DNA of 27,243 nucleotides, taken from positions 1 to 27,243 of the forward strand of contig CACGEL010000009.1 of the NCBI GenBank assembly GCA_902572065.1, read 5' to 3'. Each line of letters opens with the position of its first letter. Position 1 is the stretch's first letter. The stretch comes from an uncultured Prochlorococcus sp. GTDB lineage: Bacteria; Cyanobacteriota; Cyanobacteriia; PCC-6307; Cyanobiaceae. Below the pieces are notes generated by a model. It was given only the letters and a program-made list of their open reading frames with translations. It was not told the origin of the DNA and ran no database searches. Of the stretch, positions 1-9,223 are shown in pieces. Position numbers and translations under genes: made by a program.

Positions 1-196
1 GTGTGAACTCCTTAGTTTTTTCACTTAACTGACCATCTTCGGTAAGGATCATCATTTTTTGAACTTGGTTACCTAATTCAATTTCTTCAGAAGGGGTTAG
101 TAAGGGAACTCGGCCAATGTTAGAAAGATACCAACTTATTGGATCATTACCTCTTCTTTTTTGGGGTTCAGTTGATGTTGATACTGATGAAGCCAT
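1..196 (-). CDS. Group 2 (RpoD-like) sigma factor, N-terminal fragment
   Basis: Only the first 65 codons are inside the window; the gene runs off the left edge. The frame begins at an ATG at 194-196 and reads MASSVSTSTEPQKRRGNDPI, followed by a stretch containing WYLSNIGRVPLLTPSEEIEL. The D-x-I-x-x-Y/W-L-x-x-I-G-R-x-P-L-L-T-x-x-E-E motif is region 1.2 of sigma-70 proteins. The short Ser/Thr-rich lead with no region 1.1 fits the non-essential group 2 sigma factors of cyanobacteria, which bind core RNA polymerase and redirect promoter choice. The downstream promoter-binding regions are not visible, so the subgroup cannot be assigned. Its promoter should lie in the 141-bp gap up to 337. Confidence 0.85.
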   Translation of the reverse strand, partial: MASSVSTSTEPQKRRGNDPISWYLSNIGRVPLLTPSEEIELGNQVQKMMILTEDGQLSEKTKEFT

Positions 197-337
197 GTTA
201 AACCTATTATTTAGGTACTAAAACTTTCCTATACTTTTGAGGAAATGCCTGATTATTTAATGTCCGCTTCAGATTTCAGGTATAAATTGTGTAGTTATGT
301 GTTCAAAACTAGAAAAAACTACTTTTAATTGTTTCTT

Positions 338-1903
338 TCATGACATTTGTCTCGCTTTTGTTTTTCTCATCAACTTAGATAACTGATCTGCTATTAAAGA
401 AGCATTTGAACCTTTTTTACATTTTGATGCAGCATAAGAATGCAAAAGTACATATTTAGCAAAAAAATCAGTTGTTATATTTCTGCATAAGGTTAAATCA
501 ATCGCAGAACTGCCTGCGACAAATCCAGATAAAAGATCTCCCAATCCAGCTCGGGCTGTCTGAGAATCAGTTCCATAAAGTTGCCATGCTTTTTTGTTAT
601 CAGCAACTATGCTGTTAGCTCCCTTCAACAAAACACTAATATTAAAATCTTTCGCAGCTTTAAGTGCTTGTTCAACATTTGTCCCACATTTTATGTTGGG
701 GAATAATCTTGAAAATTCTTTAGTATGAGGTGTAATCCATGTTTTAAATTTTCTCTCTACAAAGAATTTTGATCCTAATTTAGATTCCGCAATTCTATTA
801 AGTGCATCTGCATCCAAGATTAGTAATCCTGCAAAATCTATAAGGTAGTCTTTTGATTTTTGCCAATCAACGTTATCAATACCTATTCCTGGGCCTACAG
901 CTAATGAATCATACTCACCTAGATCAATATTCTTTAATGCACTGAATAAGGATGCATTACCATTTTGATTAGATTGCATAGTTCCTTTTAAAACTATTTC
1001 TGGGGTAACTTGCCAAATAGATTCAGCAACTAACTCAGGCAGGACAGCAGAGATAAAACCAGCTCCACTTGATATTGCGCCTCTTAATGCTAAGTACGCA
1101 GCCCCTGGATATTTCTCGCTTCCGGCAATTAATAATGTCCTGCCTCTTTTATATTTGTTGGAATTTTTTGGTAATGAAGGTAAATAAATATTTTTTACAT
1201 CTTTATAAGTAACTTTAAAAATTTTTTTTTCAATCTTAGATAACTTATTAATAGGCACTCCAATATCGATATGGTGCAATTCTCCAATAAAAGGTAAAGC
1301 AGAGTCTTGCGTTAATCCAATTTTGTTAACCCCAATTACTAAAGTATAGTCTGCCTTTACTGCATTACCTAAAAAAGGCTCTCCTTTATCAGGACATAAT
1401 CCCGTAGGAACATCAATACTTACTACCTTTCCATATTTATTAAGAAATTTCTGATTAAACAATTTAATTAATTTATTATCAACTTTTCTTGTTTGATTAT
1501 TGCCAAAAACAGCATCTATCCATAGTTCTTTTTCATTTGCATCGGGAGGTTCTACTAATTTTTTTACACCAATAGATGTAAGATAATTAATGTGGTCAAT
1601 TGTTAATGTTTTTTTAAGAGGGAATGGACACCATACCTTGACTAAATATCCTCTCAAGAAAAGCTCTCTAGCTATTACTGCGCCATCCCCACCATTATGC
1701 CCAGGACCTATTACAACAGTTATTCCATTCTTTAGTAAAGGTTTCCTTTTAAAAAGCCATGAACTAATTTGGATACCAGCTTTCTCCATCAATGCTTCTT
1801 GGGGCATACCATCAGAAAACATTTCTTTCTCTAATATCAACATTTGCTTTGAATCAACAATTAAATGTTTTGAATCAATTGTTGGCCATCTAATTTCATT
1901 CAT
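338..1903 (-). CDS. nnrD: Bifunctional NAD(P)H-hydrate epimerase / ADP-dependent NAD(P)H-hydrate dehydratase
   Basis: This 521-residue NnrE-NnrD fusion repairs NADHX and NADPHX, the hydrated damage forms of the reduced cofactors. The N-terminal half epimerises R-NAD(P)HX, and the C-terminal half dehydrates the S form using ADP. The epimerase (YjeF_N) domain shows VVIGPGHNGGDGAVIAREL near residues 63-81, a WIDAVFG segment near 128-134 and IDVPTGLCPDKG near 163-174. The dehydratase domain starts near residue 245 and shows LLIAGSEKYPGAAYLALRG, AVGPGIG, LDADALN, ITPHTKEFSRLFP, LLKGANSIVAD and AGLGDLLSG. The total length is usual for the fused form. It is divergent from mnmA across only 46 bp, so the promoters must be packed back to back. 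The sequence is intact, with an ATG start. Confidence 0.95.
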   Translation of the reverse strand: MNEIRWPTIDSKHLIVDSKQMLILEKEMFSDGMPQEALMEKAGIQISSWLFKRKPLLKNGITVVIGPGHNGGDGAVIARELFLRGYLVKVWCPFPLKKTLTIDHINYLTSIGVKKLVEPPDANEKELWIDAVFGNNQTRKVDNKLIKLFNQKFLNKYGKVVSIDVPTGLCPDKGEPFLGNAVKADYTLVIGVNKIGLTQDSALPFIGELHHIDIGVPINKLSKIEKKIFKVTYKDVKNIYLPSLPKNSNKYKRGRTLLIAGSEKYPGAAYLALRGAISSGAGFISAVLPELVAESIWQVTPEIVLKGTMQSNQNGNASLFSALKNIDLGEYDSLAVGPGIGIDNVDWQKSKDYLIDFAGLLILDADALNRIAESKLGSKFFVERKFKTWITPHTKEFSRLFPNIKCGTNVEQALKAAKDFNISVLLKGANSIVADNKKAWQLYGTDSQTARAGLGDLLSGFVAGSSAIDLTLCRNITTDFFAKYVLLHSYAASKCKKGSNASLIADQLSKLMRKTKARQMS

Positions 1904-1949
1904 AATTAGTACAAAGCAATTTAAGTACTGTTCAAAAATTTAAACTTCT

Positions 1950-3107
1950 ATGTTAAAGACACAAAAGAGGAAAAAATTAGAGAACTGTTTTTCTACTAAT
2001 AATAAAACTAATAAGGAGAAAAATATTATTGTAGGTCTTTCGGGTGGTGTAGATAGTTCTCTCTCAGCTGCTCTTCTTGTCGAGAGTGGTTGGAAAGTTG
2101 AAGGACTAACTCTTTGGTTAATGAAAGGACAAGGCTCTTGTTGTTCGGAAGGATTGGTAGATGCTGCTGGCCTTTGTGAAGATTTAGGAATTCATCATCA
2201 AATAATCGACTCAAGAGAAATTTTCGAAAGGGAAGTAATTAAGAAGACTACTGAAAGCTATGAGAAAGGATTCACTCCCCTTCCATGTTCGATGTGCAAC
2301 AAGAATGTGAAGTTTGAAGAGATGCTTAATTACGCAATAAACAAAAAAAGGTTTACACATATTGCAACTGGACATTACGCAAGGATTAAAAAATCATCTA
2401 ATACTGAAATCCTTGATTGCGAGGGCTTTATATTTAATGACTTCCTACTTCTCAGAGGTGCAGACAAAAACAAAGACCAAAGTTATTTTCTTTATAGTCT
2501 TACTCAAGAGGTATTAAGCAGATTAGAATTTCCCCTCGGTGAGATGACAAAAGAAGACACAAGAAAGGAAGCCCTAAGATTAGGTCTTAGAACTGCTCAA
2601 AAACCAGAAAGTCAAGATTTATGCTTGGTTGAGCATTATGGATCAATGCAAAGATTTATCAATAAACACATTGAACCCAAAGAAGGAGAAATCATGCATG
2701 TAAATGGAGAAGTCCTTGGAACTCATTATGGTATTCAGCACTTTACAGTAGGTCAAAGAAAAGGGTTAGGCATTGCTTGGGCAGAACCACTATATGTAAA
2801 AAGTTTAGACAGAGAAAAAAACATAGTTTATGTAGCGGACAAAAGTGACCTTTTTAAAAAAGAAGCAATAATAAATAAGGTTAACTGGGTTTCTATCGAA
2901 GAACCTAATAAGGAGATTGAGGTTGAAGCTCAAATAAGATATCGAAGTCATCCAGTCAAAGGGACTTTAATTCCTTTGAAAAATTCAGATAGCCCAACTA
3001 AATCATTTAAATTAATTTTCGAAGAAAGTCAAAGTTCAGTTACGCCAGGGCAAGCTGCAGTTTTTTATAAAGGAGAAATTTTATTAGGTGGTGGATTGAT
3101 TAATTAG
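1950..3107 (+). CDS. mnmA: tRNA-specific 2-thiouridylase MnmA
   Basis: The 385-residue protein thiolates U34 of the tRNAs for Lys, Glu and Gln, using ATP and sulfur relayed from a cysteine desulfurase. The PP-loop SGGVDSS is at residues 31-37. The two active-site cysteines are in [12 protein letters not shown] (Cys113) and ESQDLCLV (Cys225), matching the Cys102/Cys199 pair of the E. coli enzyme. [12 protein letters not shown] and [10 protein letters not shown] are further family blocks. The ATG at 1950 gives a short basic lead before the PP-loop domain. The 3' end overlaps the convergent lnt gene by 24 bp. All residues expected for activity are present. Confidence 0.96.
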   Translation: MLKTQKRKKLENCFSTNNKTNKEKNIIVGLSGGVDSSLSAALLVESGWKVEGLTLWLMKGQGSCCSEGLVDAAGLCEDLGIHHQIIDSREIFEREVIKKTTESYEKGFTPLPCSMCNKNVKFEEMLNYAINKKRFTHIATGHYARIKKSSNTEILDCEGFIFNDFLLLRGADKNKDQSYFLYSLTQEVLSRLEFPLGEMTKEDTRKEALRLGLRTAQKPESQDLCLVEHYGSMQRFINKHIEPKEGEIMHVNGEVLGTHYGIQHFTVGQRKGLGIAWAEPLYVKSLDREKNIVYVADKSDLFKKEAIINKVNWVSIEEPNKEIEVEAQIRYRSHPVKGTLIPLKNSDSPTKSFKLIFEESQSSVTPGQAAVFYKGEILLGGGLIN

Positions 3108-4586
3108 TTTTCCAAAAATATTTAATCCCATAAAAAATATAAACAATAACAAAATAGGCTTATCTCCATGTTTTGTATAGAAAGTCTTTTCGGATGAAAA
3201 ATTAGGGAACACTATTTCATTTTGCTCAGTATTTAAATCCAAAAGTTGAATTATTTTTCCATCATCACGCACTAAACCTGAAGGGCCAGTGTTTGAGACA
3301 ATTAGATTATCTTTATTATTTTCAATACTTCTTAATCTAGCCAAAGAAAGGAATTGATTATAGAGCTTTGTTGGGTAGGGGTCTAAATTAGCTGAGGTTA
3401 TTATTAGTTTTGCACCACTGTTAATAGCCTTTCTTATTTTCAATCCATCACTAATCTCGTAACAAATAGCTACTGCCAAAGGTGGTGTAAATTTAGACTC
3501 AAAAAATCTTGAATCAGAACCTGGTTGAATCCCTCCAAAGGCAGATAATCCTCTTGAAAAATTATCCATAAATCTTGGTATTTTTTCACCAAATGGAACA
3601 AGTCTATTTTTATCTATAAAAGACGAAAAAGATTGATCTCCAATTTGGAATCCGAGGAAAGAACTTCTTAACTCATTTTTAAAATTCCTGAAACCTCCTG
3701 ATAAAATATTGACTTTACTGCTTTTTGATAGATAAAAATTATTAGGCAAAGTCCCTTCAGGAGCAACTAGAAGTTTTGCTTTATTTGCTAAAGCATATTT
3801 TTGAGCGATAGATAGTTTTCCTTTAATAAATTCACCATCTATTTTTAATTTTTCTCTTGTTGGTATATTTGTTTGCCAAATAGCTACTGGATATTCATAA
3901 TTTCTATTTATTGAATTTGTTAAACCTCCAAACAAATGTAAAAGAATGATGACTAAAATTCCGAAAATAAATGTTTTTTTATATTGTAGTTTTCTTCTCC
4001 ACCTACCATGACATAAAAAAATCCAAAATCCAATTAATATTTGTACTGTGCATAAACCACTTGCACCAATCCATCTTGCTAACCCAGCAAGATAACTATC
4101 TCCTGGGATAAGACTTCCACCTAAACCTATCCAAAAAAAAGGAGTTTGAGAAAGTATCAATTCACCAATACCCCAAGCAAAAGATAAAAAAACTACTTTT
4201 ACGGTTAATGGATAAATCTTCATTTTAAAAACATCTTCTTTCCAGAGAATTTTTTTAACCAAAATTCCCCATAAATAAACTAATAACCCACCTAATAAAG
4301 AACAAAATAATAATATTGAAATGGTGATTATTAAACTTGCAAGCCATGAAAAACCTAGCCAAGTTAATGGATGAAGATCATAAAGCCAAGAATGACTTAT
4401 CAAGATAAAGAAAAAACCCCACCAAAAATTTGCTATTTTTAATCGACTTCCCTTCCATAAAATAAATAAAGATATCGGCATAAATATCAGCCAAAAGTGT
4501 GTTGCAACTGAAATTCCTCCTAAGATTCCACCTAAACACGGGTAAAAATATTGTCTTAAACTTTTAATTTGAGTTGAGATTAACAA
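3084..4586 (-). CDS. lnt: Apolipoprotein N-acyltransferase
   Basis: Lnt adds the third acyl chain to the N-terminal cysteine of lipoproteins, at the outer face of the plasma membrane. The 500-residue protein has several hydrophobic membrane segments in the first 220 residues, followed by a nitrilase-like domain. The catalytic triad is visible: Glu277 in VAPEGTLP, Lys326 in [15 protein letters not shown] and Cys375 in [10 protein letters not shown]. These correspond to E267, K335 and C387 of E. coli Lnt. Another hydrophobic segment lies near the C-terminus ([15 protein letters not shown]). The ATG start at 4586 puts the first hydrophobic segment soon after the N-terminus. It is convergent with mnmA and divergent from the FKBP gene. 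The sequence is intact. Confidence 0.95.
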   Translation of the reverse strand: MLISTQIKSLRQYFYPCLGGILGGISVATHFWLIFMPISLFILWKGSRLKIANFWWGFFFILISHSWLYDLHPLTWLGFSWLASLIITISILLFCSLLGGLLVYLWGILVKKILWKEDVFKMKIYPLTVKVVFLSFAWGIGELILSQTPFFWIGLGGSLIPGDSYLAGLARWIGASGLCTVQILIGFWIFLCHGRWRRKLQYKKTFIFGILVIILLHLFGGLTNSINRNYEYPVAIWQTNIPTREKLKIDGEFIKGKLSIAQKYALANKAKLLVAPEGTLPNNFYLSKSSKVNILSGGFRNFKNELRSSFLGFQIGDQSFSSFIDKNRLVPFGEKIPRFMDNFSRGLSAFGGIQPGSDSRFFESKFTPPLAVAICYEISDGLKIRKAINSGAKLIITSANLDPYPTKLYNQFLSLARLRSIENNKDNLIVSNTGPSGLVRDDGKIIQLLDLNTEQNEIVFPNFSSEKTFYTKHGDKPILLLFIFFMGLNIFGKLINQSTT

Positions 4587-4671
4587 TCTAAAATTTCAAA
4601 ATTAAATTTAAAATCACCCTTTATTGTACCTTTATTCTGTAATATTAGTTTTAGTAACTTTCAAAATTAAA

Positions 4672-5244
4672 GTGAAAGAAGTCTTTATTAGTTTTGCAGT
4701 CTTTGTTTTTTGTATTTCATTAACTATTTTCAGTCAATTTAATTCACCTCAAGTTGTCAATGCGGTTGAAGCAGAAACTCAATTAGCTCAAAAAACACCT
4801 CTTGCAAAACTAACAAATGTTTCAAATAAGAATATATTTGAATTAGACCCATCAGATCCAAATCCTATACTTTTCGCTATGGCAGAAGAAACTCAATCAG
4901 ACATTAATTCAAGGACAACAGAAAGTGGTCTAATTATTGCAGACATTGTTAATGGGGAGGGAGATGAAGCTAGTGCTGGGCAGACAGTTGCTGTTAATTA
5001 CACTGGGACTCTTGAAGACGGTACCCAGTTCGATACAAGTATCGGCAGAGCTCCATTTAGCTTCCCCTTGGGTGCTGGACGAGTGATAAAAGGTTGGGAT
5101 GAAGGTGTTGCAGGAATGAAGGTTGGAGGAAAAAGAAAATTAACAATTCCACCAGAACTTGGATATGGCTCAAGAGGTGCAGGAAATGTGATCCCCGCGA
5201 ATGCAACTTTGATATTTGAAGTTGAATTATTAAAAGTCACTTAA
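4672..5244 (+). CDS. FKBP-type peptidyl-prolyl cis-trans isomerase, exported
   Basis: The C-terminal ~100 residues are a complete FKBP domain, which catalyses cis-trans isomerisation of X-Pro bonds. It has [16 protein letters not shown], a [19 protein letters not shown] block, [19 protein letters not shown] and the closing [15 protein letters not shown]. The N-terminus is a hydrophobic export signal ([17 protein letters not shown]) and is followed by a linker of ~80 low-complexity residues, so the enzyme probably works in the periplasm or thylakoid lumen. Start choice is uncertain. The frame is open from a TTG at 4624, but the GTG at 4672 gives a normal short basic n-region before the hydrophobic core (190 residues), so it is preferred. 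Neither start has a clear ribosome binding site. Confidence 0.9.
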   Translation: MKEVFISFAVFVFCISLTIFSQFNSPQVVNAVEAETQLAQKTPLAKLTNVSNKNIFELDPSDPNPILFAMAEETQSDINSRTTESGLIIADIVNGEGDEASAGQTVAVNYTGTLEDGTQFDTSIGRAPFSFPLGAGRVIKGWDEGVAGMKVGGKRKLTIPPELGYGSRGAGNVIPANATLIFEVELLKVT

Positions 5245-5323
5245 ATTAAGTAAGAAAAATATCCAAGACTTTTCAATTTAGTTAATCTCCAAGTAATATA
5301 TATACAACAACTAATAATTAGAA

Positions 5324-5797
5324 ATGTTAAGTAAATTCATCAATTCTTTTTTAAATAGAAAATCCCCAATGAAAGTACATGCTCATTGCGACGGGCCTTG
5401 TGGTGTATATGATCCAGCATCTACGAGAGTTGCAGCTGAAGCAGTTTTATCAATGACTAAAAAACTTATTGCTCTAGATCCTCCCTCTAGTACTGACTCA
5501 GAAGAGTGGGCTGCTTACAGTAATACATTTTCTAGATATGTTGCAGTTAAAGAAGATCAAGCGAAAGAAACAAAAAAAGAAATTCTAATTTTATGGACAG
5601 ATTACTTTAAACCAGTCCACTTGGAGACTTATCCTGATTTACATGAAACCATTTGGAAGGCAGCTAAATTATGCAGTGCCTGTAAGGTTAATATTGATTT
5701 AGCTCAAGCTGAAGAACTAATGAGTTATGTAGAAAAGATTCATAATATTTTCTGGGCATCAAAAGGAAGATCTGACGCCTTTGTAAAAGCTAGTTAA
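5324..5797 (+). CDS. sodN: Nickel superoxide dismutase
   Basis: NiSOD converts superoxide to oxygen and hydrogen peroxide and lets marine cyanobacteria avoid iron-dependent SOD. The diagnostic nickel hook HCDGPCGVYDP begins at residue 21. After removal of a 20-residue leader, the new N-terminal His and Cys2/Cys6 would bind Ni, giving a mature protein of 137 residues. The rest matches the family four-helix bundle in length. The ATG at 5324 is used; an internal Met at residue 16 would give a leader of only five residues. The gene is immediately followed by the sodX protease frame needed to trim the leader. A TATATATAC stretch ~25 bp upstream is a possible -10 region. Confidence 0.97.
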   Translation: MLSKFINSFLNRKSPMKVHAHCDGPCGVYDPASTRVAAEAVLSMTKKLIALDPPSSTDSEEWAAYSNTFSRYVAVKEDQAKETKKEILILWTDYFKPVHLETYPDLHETIWKAAKLCSACKVNIDLAQAEELMSYVEKIHNIFWASKGRSDAFVKAS

Positions 5798-5802
5798 TCT
5801 AA

Positions 5803-6198
5803 ATTATCTTCAAAAGTTTATTTGACTTAATTTTATTTTTCTTAGGTTTAAGAAAAACCGCCATTATTTATGGGGACTCTATGTTGCCTTCACTCAAAGA
5901 AGGTGACATTGTATTTTTTAAAAATTACAAGGGAGATAACTCAGAACTTAAAACTGGAAAAGTAGTTATTTTTAATCATCCACTTAAAAATAAAAGTCTT
6001 ATTAAAAGGATTAATTTAGTAAATCAAAATAATATTGAGGTTCTTGGTGACAATATTGAATTTAGCGAAGATAGTAATAAATTTGGATTAGTAAATAACG
6101 AAAGAATCATTGGGATTGTTACCTCTAAATTAATAATTCCTAAATTAAATAATTTCTTAATTCAAAAAAATAGAAGCACTTCTTTGAATCCAAAATAA
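5803..6198 (+). CDS. sodX: Nickel SOD maturation protease (signal peptidase I-like), start codon unclear
   Basis: SodX is a short S26-family Ser/Lys peptidase that removes the NiSOD leader so that Ni can bind. The active-site serine motif YGDSMLPSLKEGD spans 5869-5907. The catalytic lysine is probably in SLIKRIN, and the family block LGDNIEFSEDSNKFG follows. The first ATG in frame (5881) lies just after the serine codon (5878-5880), so a protein starting there (105 residues) would lack its nucleophile. The frame is open upstream to a TAA at 5800-5802, encoding a plausible N-terminus (IIFKSLFDLILFFLGLRK), yet it contains no ATG, GTG or TTG. Translation may start at the ATT at 5803 or the ATC at 5806. 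I give the whole open frame. Its 3' end overlaps the convergent transporter gene by 42 bp. Confidence 0.82.
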   Translation: MIFKSLFDLILFFLGLRKTAIIYGDSMLPSLKEGDIVFFKNYKGDNSELKTGKVVIFNHPLKNKSLIKRINLVNQNNIEVLGDNIEFSEDSNKFGLVNNERIIGIVTSKLIIPKLNNFLIQKNRSTSLNPK

Positions 6199-6828
6199 CC
6201 CCATTGAAAAGGAAAGCCCTCCCGCAAAAGCTATTAATCTTTTAATAAATTTTTGACTTGCGTTAAAGGTCGTAAAAGATATTAAACAAGTAAATAGATT
6301 CATGCTAATTAATGAACCAATCAAATATGAAATCAAATAAAAGCAAGCACTTGTTAAAGGTAGGGCTAATGCTGGAAGAACTGCGAGAAAATGCGAACCT
6401 CCAGCTAAACCGTGAAGTAAACCTAAACCTGTTAAAGCATGGGAGTGCTTATTATTATTTTTTTGCTCCTTAACATGGAAGTGAAAGTGACGATGTGCAA
6501 TTCCATTCTCATGCTTGTGAGAGTGCGAGTGCATACTTAATTGAAAAGAATTTTTTATAGCAAATACTCCAACAATTAGAAGAGAAATTCCAACTAGAAA
6601 TTCGGCAATATTGGATAATTTGCTTAATGGCGTAATATCTTTAATAAAAATTGCTAGGAAAGCTAATAAGAGAACTCCAGAAGAGTGACCCAAGCCCCAT
6701 GAAAAACTATTTTTGAGAGCTTTTTGGGGATTATTTATCGATGCCGGTGCCATTGCGATTAGATGATCCGCACCACTTACTACATGCACAAATCCAGCGA
6801 TTATACCGGTTAATATTACAGCCTGCAT
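6157..6828 (-). CDS. sodT: Nickel permease-like membrane protein (UreH/SodT type)
   Basis: This 223-residue polytopic membrane protein is probably the nickel supplier for NiSOD. The first helix carries HVVSGADHLIAMAP, the H-x5-DH signature of the UreH/SodT branch related to NiCoT permeases. A second His motif occurs in GLLHGLAGGSHFLAVLPAL. Between them is a His-rich loop (HSHSHKHENGIAHRHFHFH) suited to binding Ni or another divalent metal. Six or so hydrophobic segments are visible. Placement tail-to-tail with sodN-sodX, including the 42-bp overlap with sodX, supports a role in the same pathway. Substrate and direction of transport are inferred from context. A cobalt- or zinc-specific role cannot be ruled out from sequence. 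Confidence 0.82.
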   Translation of the reverse strand: MQAVILTGIIAGFVHVVSGADHLIAMAPASINNPQKALKNSFSWGLGHSSGVLLLAFLAIFIKDITPLSKLSNIAEFLVGISLLIVGVFAIKNSFQLSMHSHSHKHENGIAHRHFHFHVKEQKNNNKHSHALTGLGLLHGLAGGSHFLAVLPALALPLTSACFYLISYLIGSLISMNLFTCLISFTTFNASQKFIKRLIAFAGGLSFSMGLFWIQRSASIFLN

Positions 6829-6883
6829 CTATATTAAATACAATTCTTTTTATTCATTTTTATAGCACGATTTGCAGTCAGAA

Positions 6884-7771
6884 TTAAATTGAATTAAATA
6901 ATTTCTTGAAAGATTTTTTAATGTCTCTCTCCTTCATAAAAGTTTCACCAATCAATACACCTTTGATGCCAATATATCTAAGGGATTCTAAATCTTCTGC
7001 ACAATTAATTCCGGATTCACTAATGGGAAGAATATTTTGTTTTAAAAATATATCTGAATATATATTCATCAACTCCATTGATGTTTTTAAATCTGTTTTA
7101 AAAGTCTTTAAGTCTCTATTATTTATTCCGATCAAATTAAAGGATTTTAATTTTAATATCCTTTCTAATTCATTCTCGTTATGGACTTCAACAAGAACGC
7201 TCATCCCTAAATTAACAGCAATTTTTTTTAAATAAATTAAATCGTCATCGCTTAAAATTGCTGCGATTAACAATATTGCATCAGCTCCAGATACTCTTGC
7301 TTTATAAATCTGATAAGCAGAAATAATAAAATCTTTGCAGAGTAAAGGGAGATTAGTTGATTTCCTTACAGTTTCAAGTATTTCATAACTTCCTTGAAAA
7401 AACTTTATATCGGTGAGCACTGATATACATGATGCACCTAATCCTTCATAACAAAGCGCTATCTCTTCAGGATTAAAATCTTCTCTAATAACACCTTTAC
7501 TAGGGCTAGCTTTTTTTATTTCAGCAATCACTCCTGGTTTTATTTTCGACTCCAAGATACTTTTATAGAAATCTTTAGGAGCAGGAAGTTTATCAATCTT
7601 TTTTATTAGATCTTCCAAAGAAACTATTTTTTTAAAATTTTTAATTTCAATATCCTTATGCCATACAATTTCTTCGAGAATATTTTTTGCTTGTGCTTCT
7701 CTGTGAGGTACAGCATATTCTAAGTTTTCTACTTTAACTGTTGGGTTTGGTGGCCTACGTCTTATTTCCAT
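6884..7771 (-). CDS. trpC: Indole-3-glycerol phosphate synthase
   Basis: TrpC closes the indole ring, turning CdRP into indole-3-glycerol phosphate with loss of CO2 and water, the fourth step of tryptophan synthesis. The 295-residue protein has the usual cyanobacterial N-terminal extension ([20 protein letters not shown]) before a TIM barrel. Barrel motifs in order are [74 protein letters not shown] and GVLIGETFM. These include the catalytic lysines and glutamates expected for the family. It follows lpdA by 12 bp on the same strand, so the two are probably co-transcribed. No other trp genes are nearby, as is usual in cyanobacteria. Confidence 0.96.
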   Translation of the reverse strand: MEIRRRPPNPTVKVENLEYAVPHREAQAKNILEEIVWHKDIEIKNFKKIVSLEDLIKKIDKLPAPKDFYKSILESKIKPGVIAEIKKASPSKGVIREDFNPEEIALCYEGLGASCISVLTDIKFFQGSYEILETVRKSTNLPLLCKDFIISAYQIYKARVSGADAILLIAAILSDDDLIYLKKIAVNLGMSVLVEVHNENELERILKLKSFNLIGINNRDLKTFKTDLKTSMELMNIYSDIFLKQNILPISESGINCAEDLESLRYIGIKGVLIGETFMKERDIKKSFKKLFNSI

Positions 7772-7783
7772 TAATTAAAAATA

Positions 7784-9223
7784 CTATTTTACTTGAGAAG
7801 CCGCTTGTTTATATGCGACCTCAACTACTTCACTAAGAGTGGGATGAGTATGTACTTCTGTAGATAATTCAATGACACCTTGGTTCCTTGCAATAGCGTT
7901 CGAAATTTCTTGAATCAAATCAGCTGCATGTAACCCAAAAATATGCGCACCTAATACTTTCCCACTATCTTTATTGAAAATCAACTTGAGCATCCCATCA
8001 CTCTCCAATTCAGCCAATGCTTTTGAATTAGCCTTAAAGAAACTTTTGACAACTCCCAAAGTAAAATTTTCTTTTGCCGATATTTCTTTAGCTTCAGATT
8101 CAGATAAACCAACTGAACTAATCTCAGGGTGAGTAAAGGTTGCAGCAGGGATACTTTTATAGTTAATTTCGACATCAGCACCACAAATATTATCAACAGC
8201 AATAGTACCTTGCGCTGCCGCTGTGTGGGCAAGCATTAGTTTGCCAGTCACATCTCCAACAGCCCAAATGTTAGGTATTATTTCATCACCATTTTTAACC
8301 CTCATTTGATCATCTATAGGAATAAAACCTTTTACTGTTTCGATCCCAACAGACTCAAGATTTAGATTATTACTATTTGGACTTCTACCAGTTGCTACTA
8401 GTACAGCGTCAACTTCTAAAGTTTCAACAACTTCTTTAGATTTTGCATCTGTTAATTCTATTTTTACTGGACATCCAGGTGTTATTTTTGTCGCAAAGAC
8501 ATTTGATTTTGTATCTATATCTCTTGATTGAATAAGGCTCTTCTTAGCAATTTTTGTAATGTCTGGATCAAATGTTGGCATAATATTTTCCAAAGCCTCG
8601 ATCATGGTAACTTCACAACCTAGCGCGGTATAGACATCAGCAAATTCCAATCCTATATATCCGCTGCCAATAATTGCTATCCATCTCGGAAGCCACTCAA
8701 GTTTAACCGCATCATCACTAGTAAATACTGTTCTATTATCCAAAGTTATTCCACGAGGCACAAAAGGAGAAGAGCCAGTTGCTATAACAATATTTTTAGA
8801 TTTGAAGATTTTATCGATTCCATTTTTATCTCTCACACCCACTTTTTGATTTCCTTCAAGTCTTCCAATACCCAAAATAATTTCAACTCCACTCCTTTTA
8901 AGAGTTTTTGTTAAATTTTCTCTAACATTTAAAACTAAATTATTTGCATGATCTGCAATTTTCGATCTCTCAAACCTTACTGGGGAAGCATGAATACCAA
9001 ATTTGGCTAAGTGTTCATAAGCAGCCATTTCTCTGACTTTCCCACTTGCAGCCAAAAGCGCTTTAGAGGGTACACACCCCTTGTTAACACAAGTACCTCC
9101 CATATCAGAAGATTCAACTATAGCGACTTTTAGTCCCTTACCAGCAGCATGTTTCGCGGCATCAAATCCTCCGTATCCTGCACCAATTACAATTAAATCA
9201 AAGTCAAAATTTGGATCAGTCAC
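7784..9223 (-). CDS. lpdA: Dihydrolipoamide dehydrogenase (E3)
   Basis: This FAD-dependent disulfide reductase reoxidises lipoyl groups of the pyruvate dehydrogenase and glycine cleavage complexes, producing NADH. The 479-residue protein has the FAD-binding GAGYGG (residues 14-19) and the redox disulfide in GGTCVNKGCVPSKALL (Cys45/Cys50). The NAD-binding IIGSGYIGLEFADV, the second FAD motif VGDVTGKLMLAHTA and the C-terminal HTHPTLSE His-Glu active-site motif follow. The ATG at 9221-9223 overlaps the stop of the upstream methyltransferase gene by 4 bp, and trpC follows after 12 bp, so a three-gene transcript is likely. The sequence is intact and of normal length. Confidence 0.96.
   Translation of the reverse strand: MTDPNFDFDLIVIGAGYGGFDAAKHAAGKGLKVAIVESSDMGGTCVNKGCVPSKALLAASGKVREMAAYEHLAKFGIHASPVRFERSKIADHANNLVLNVRENLTKTLKRSGVEIILGIGRLEGNQKVGVRDKNGIDKIFKSKNIVIATGSSPFVPRGITLDNRTVFTSDDAVKLEWLPRWIAIIGSGYIGLEFADVYTALGCEVTMIEALENIMPTFDPDITKIAKKSLIQSRDIDTKSNVFATKITPGCPVKIELTDAKSKEVVETLEVDAVLVATGRSPNSNNLNLESVGIETVKGFIPIDDQMRVKNGDEIIPNIWAVGDVTGKLMLAHTAAAQGTIAVDNICGADVEINYKSIPAATFTHPEISSVGLSESEAKEISAKENFTLGVVKSFFKANSKALAELESDGMLKLIFNKDSGKVLGAHIFGLHAADLIQEISNAIARNQGVIELSTEVHTHPTLSEVVEVAYKQAASQVK

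Noticed and set aside
1590..1943. Plus-strand 117-residue frame opposite the nnr gene
   Set aside because: It is a shadow of the strongly supported NnrE domain on the other strand and has no recognisable motif.
4624..4671. Upstream TTG start for the FKBP protein
   Set aside because: It would put 16 mostly hydrophobic residues before an already complete signal peptide; the GTG at 4672 is more natural, though not proven.
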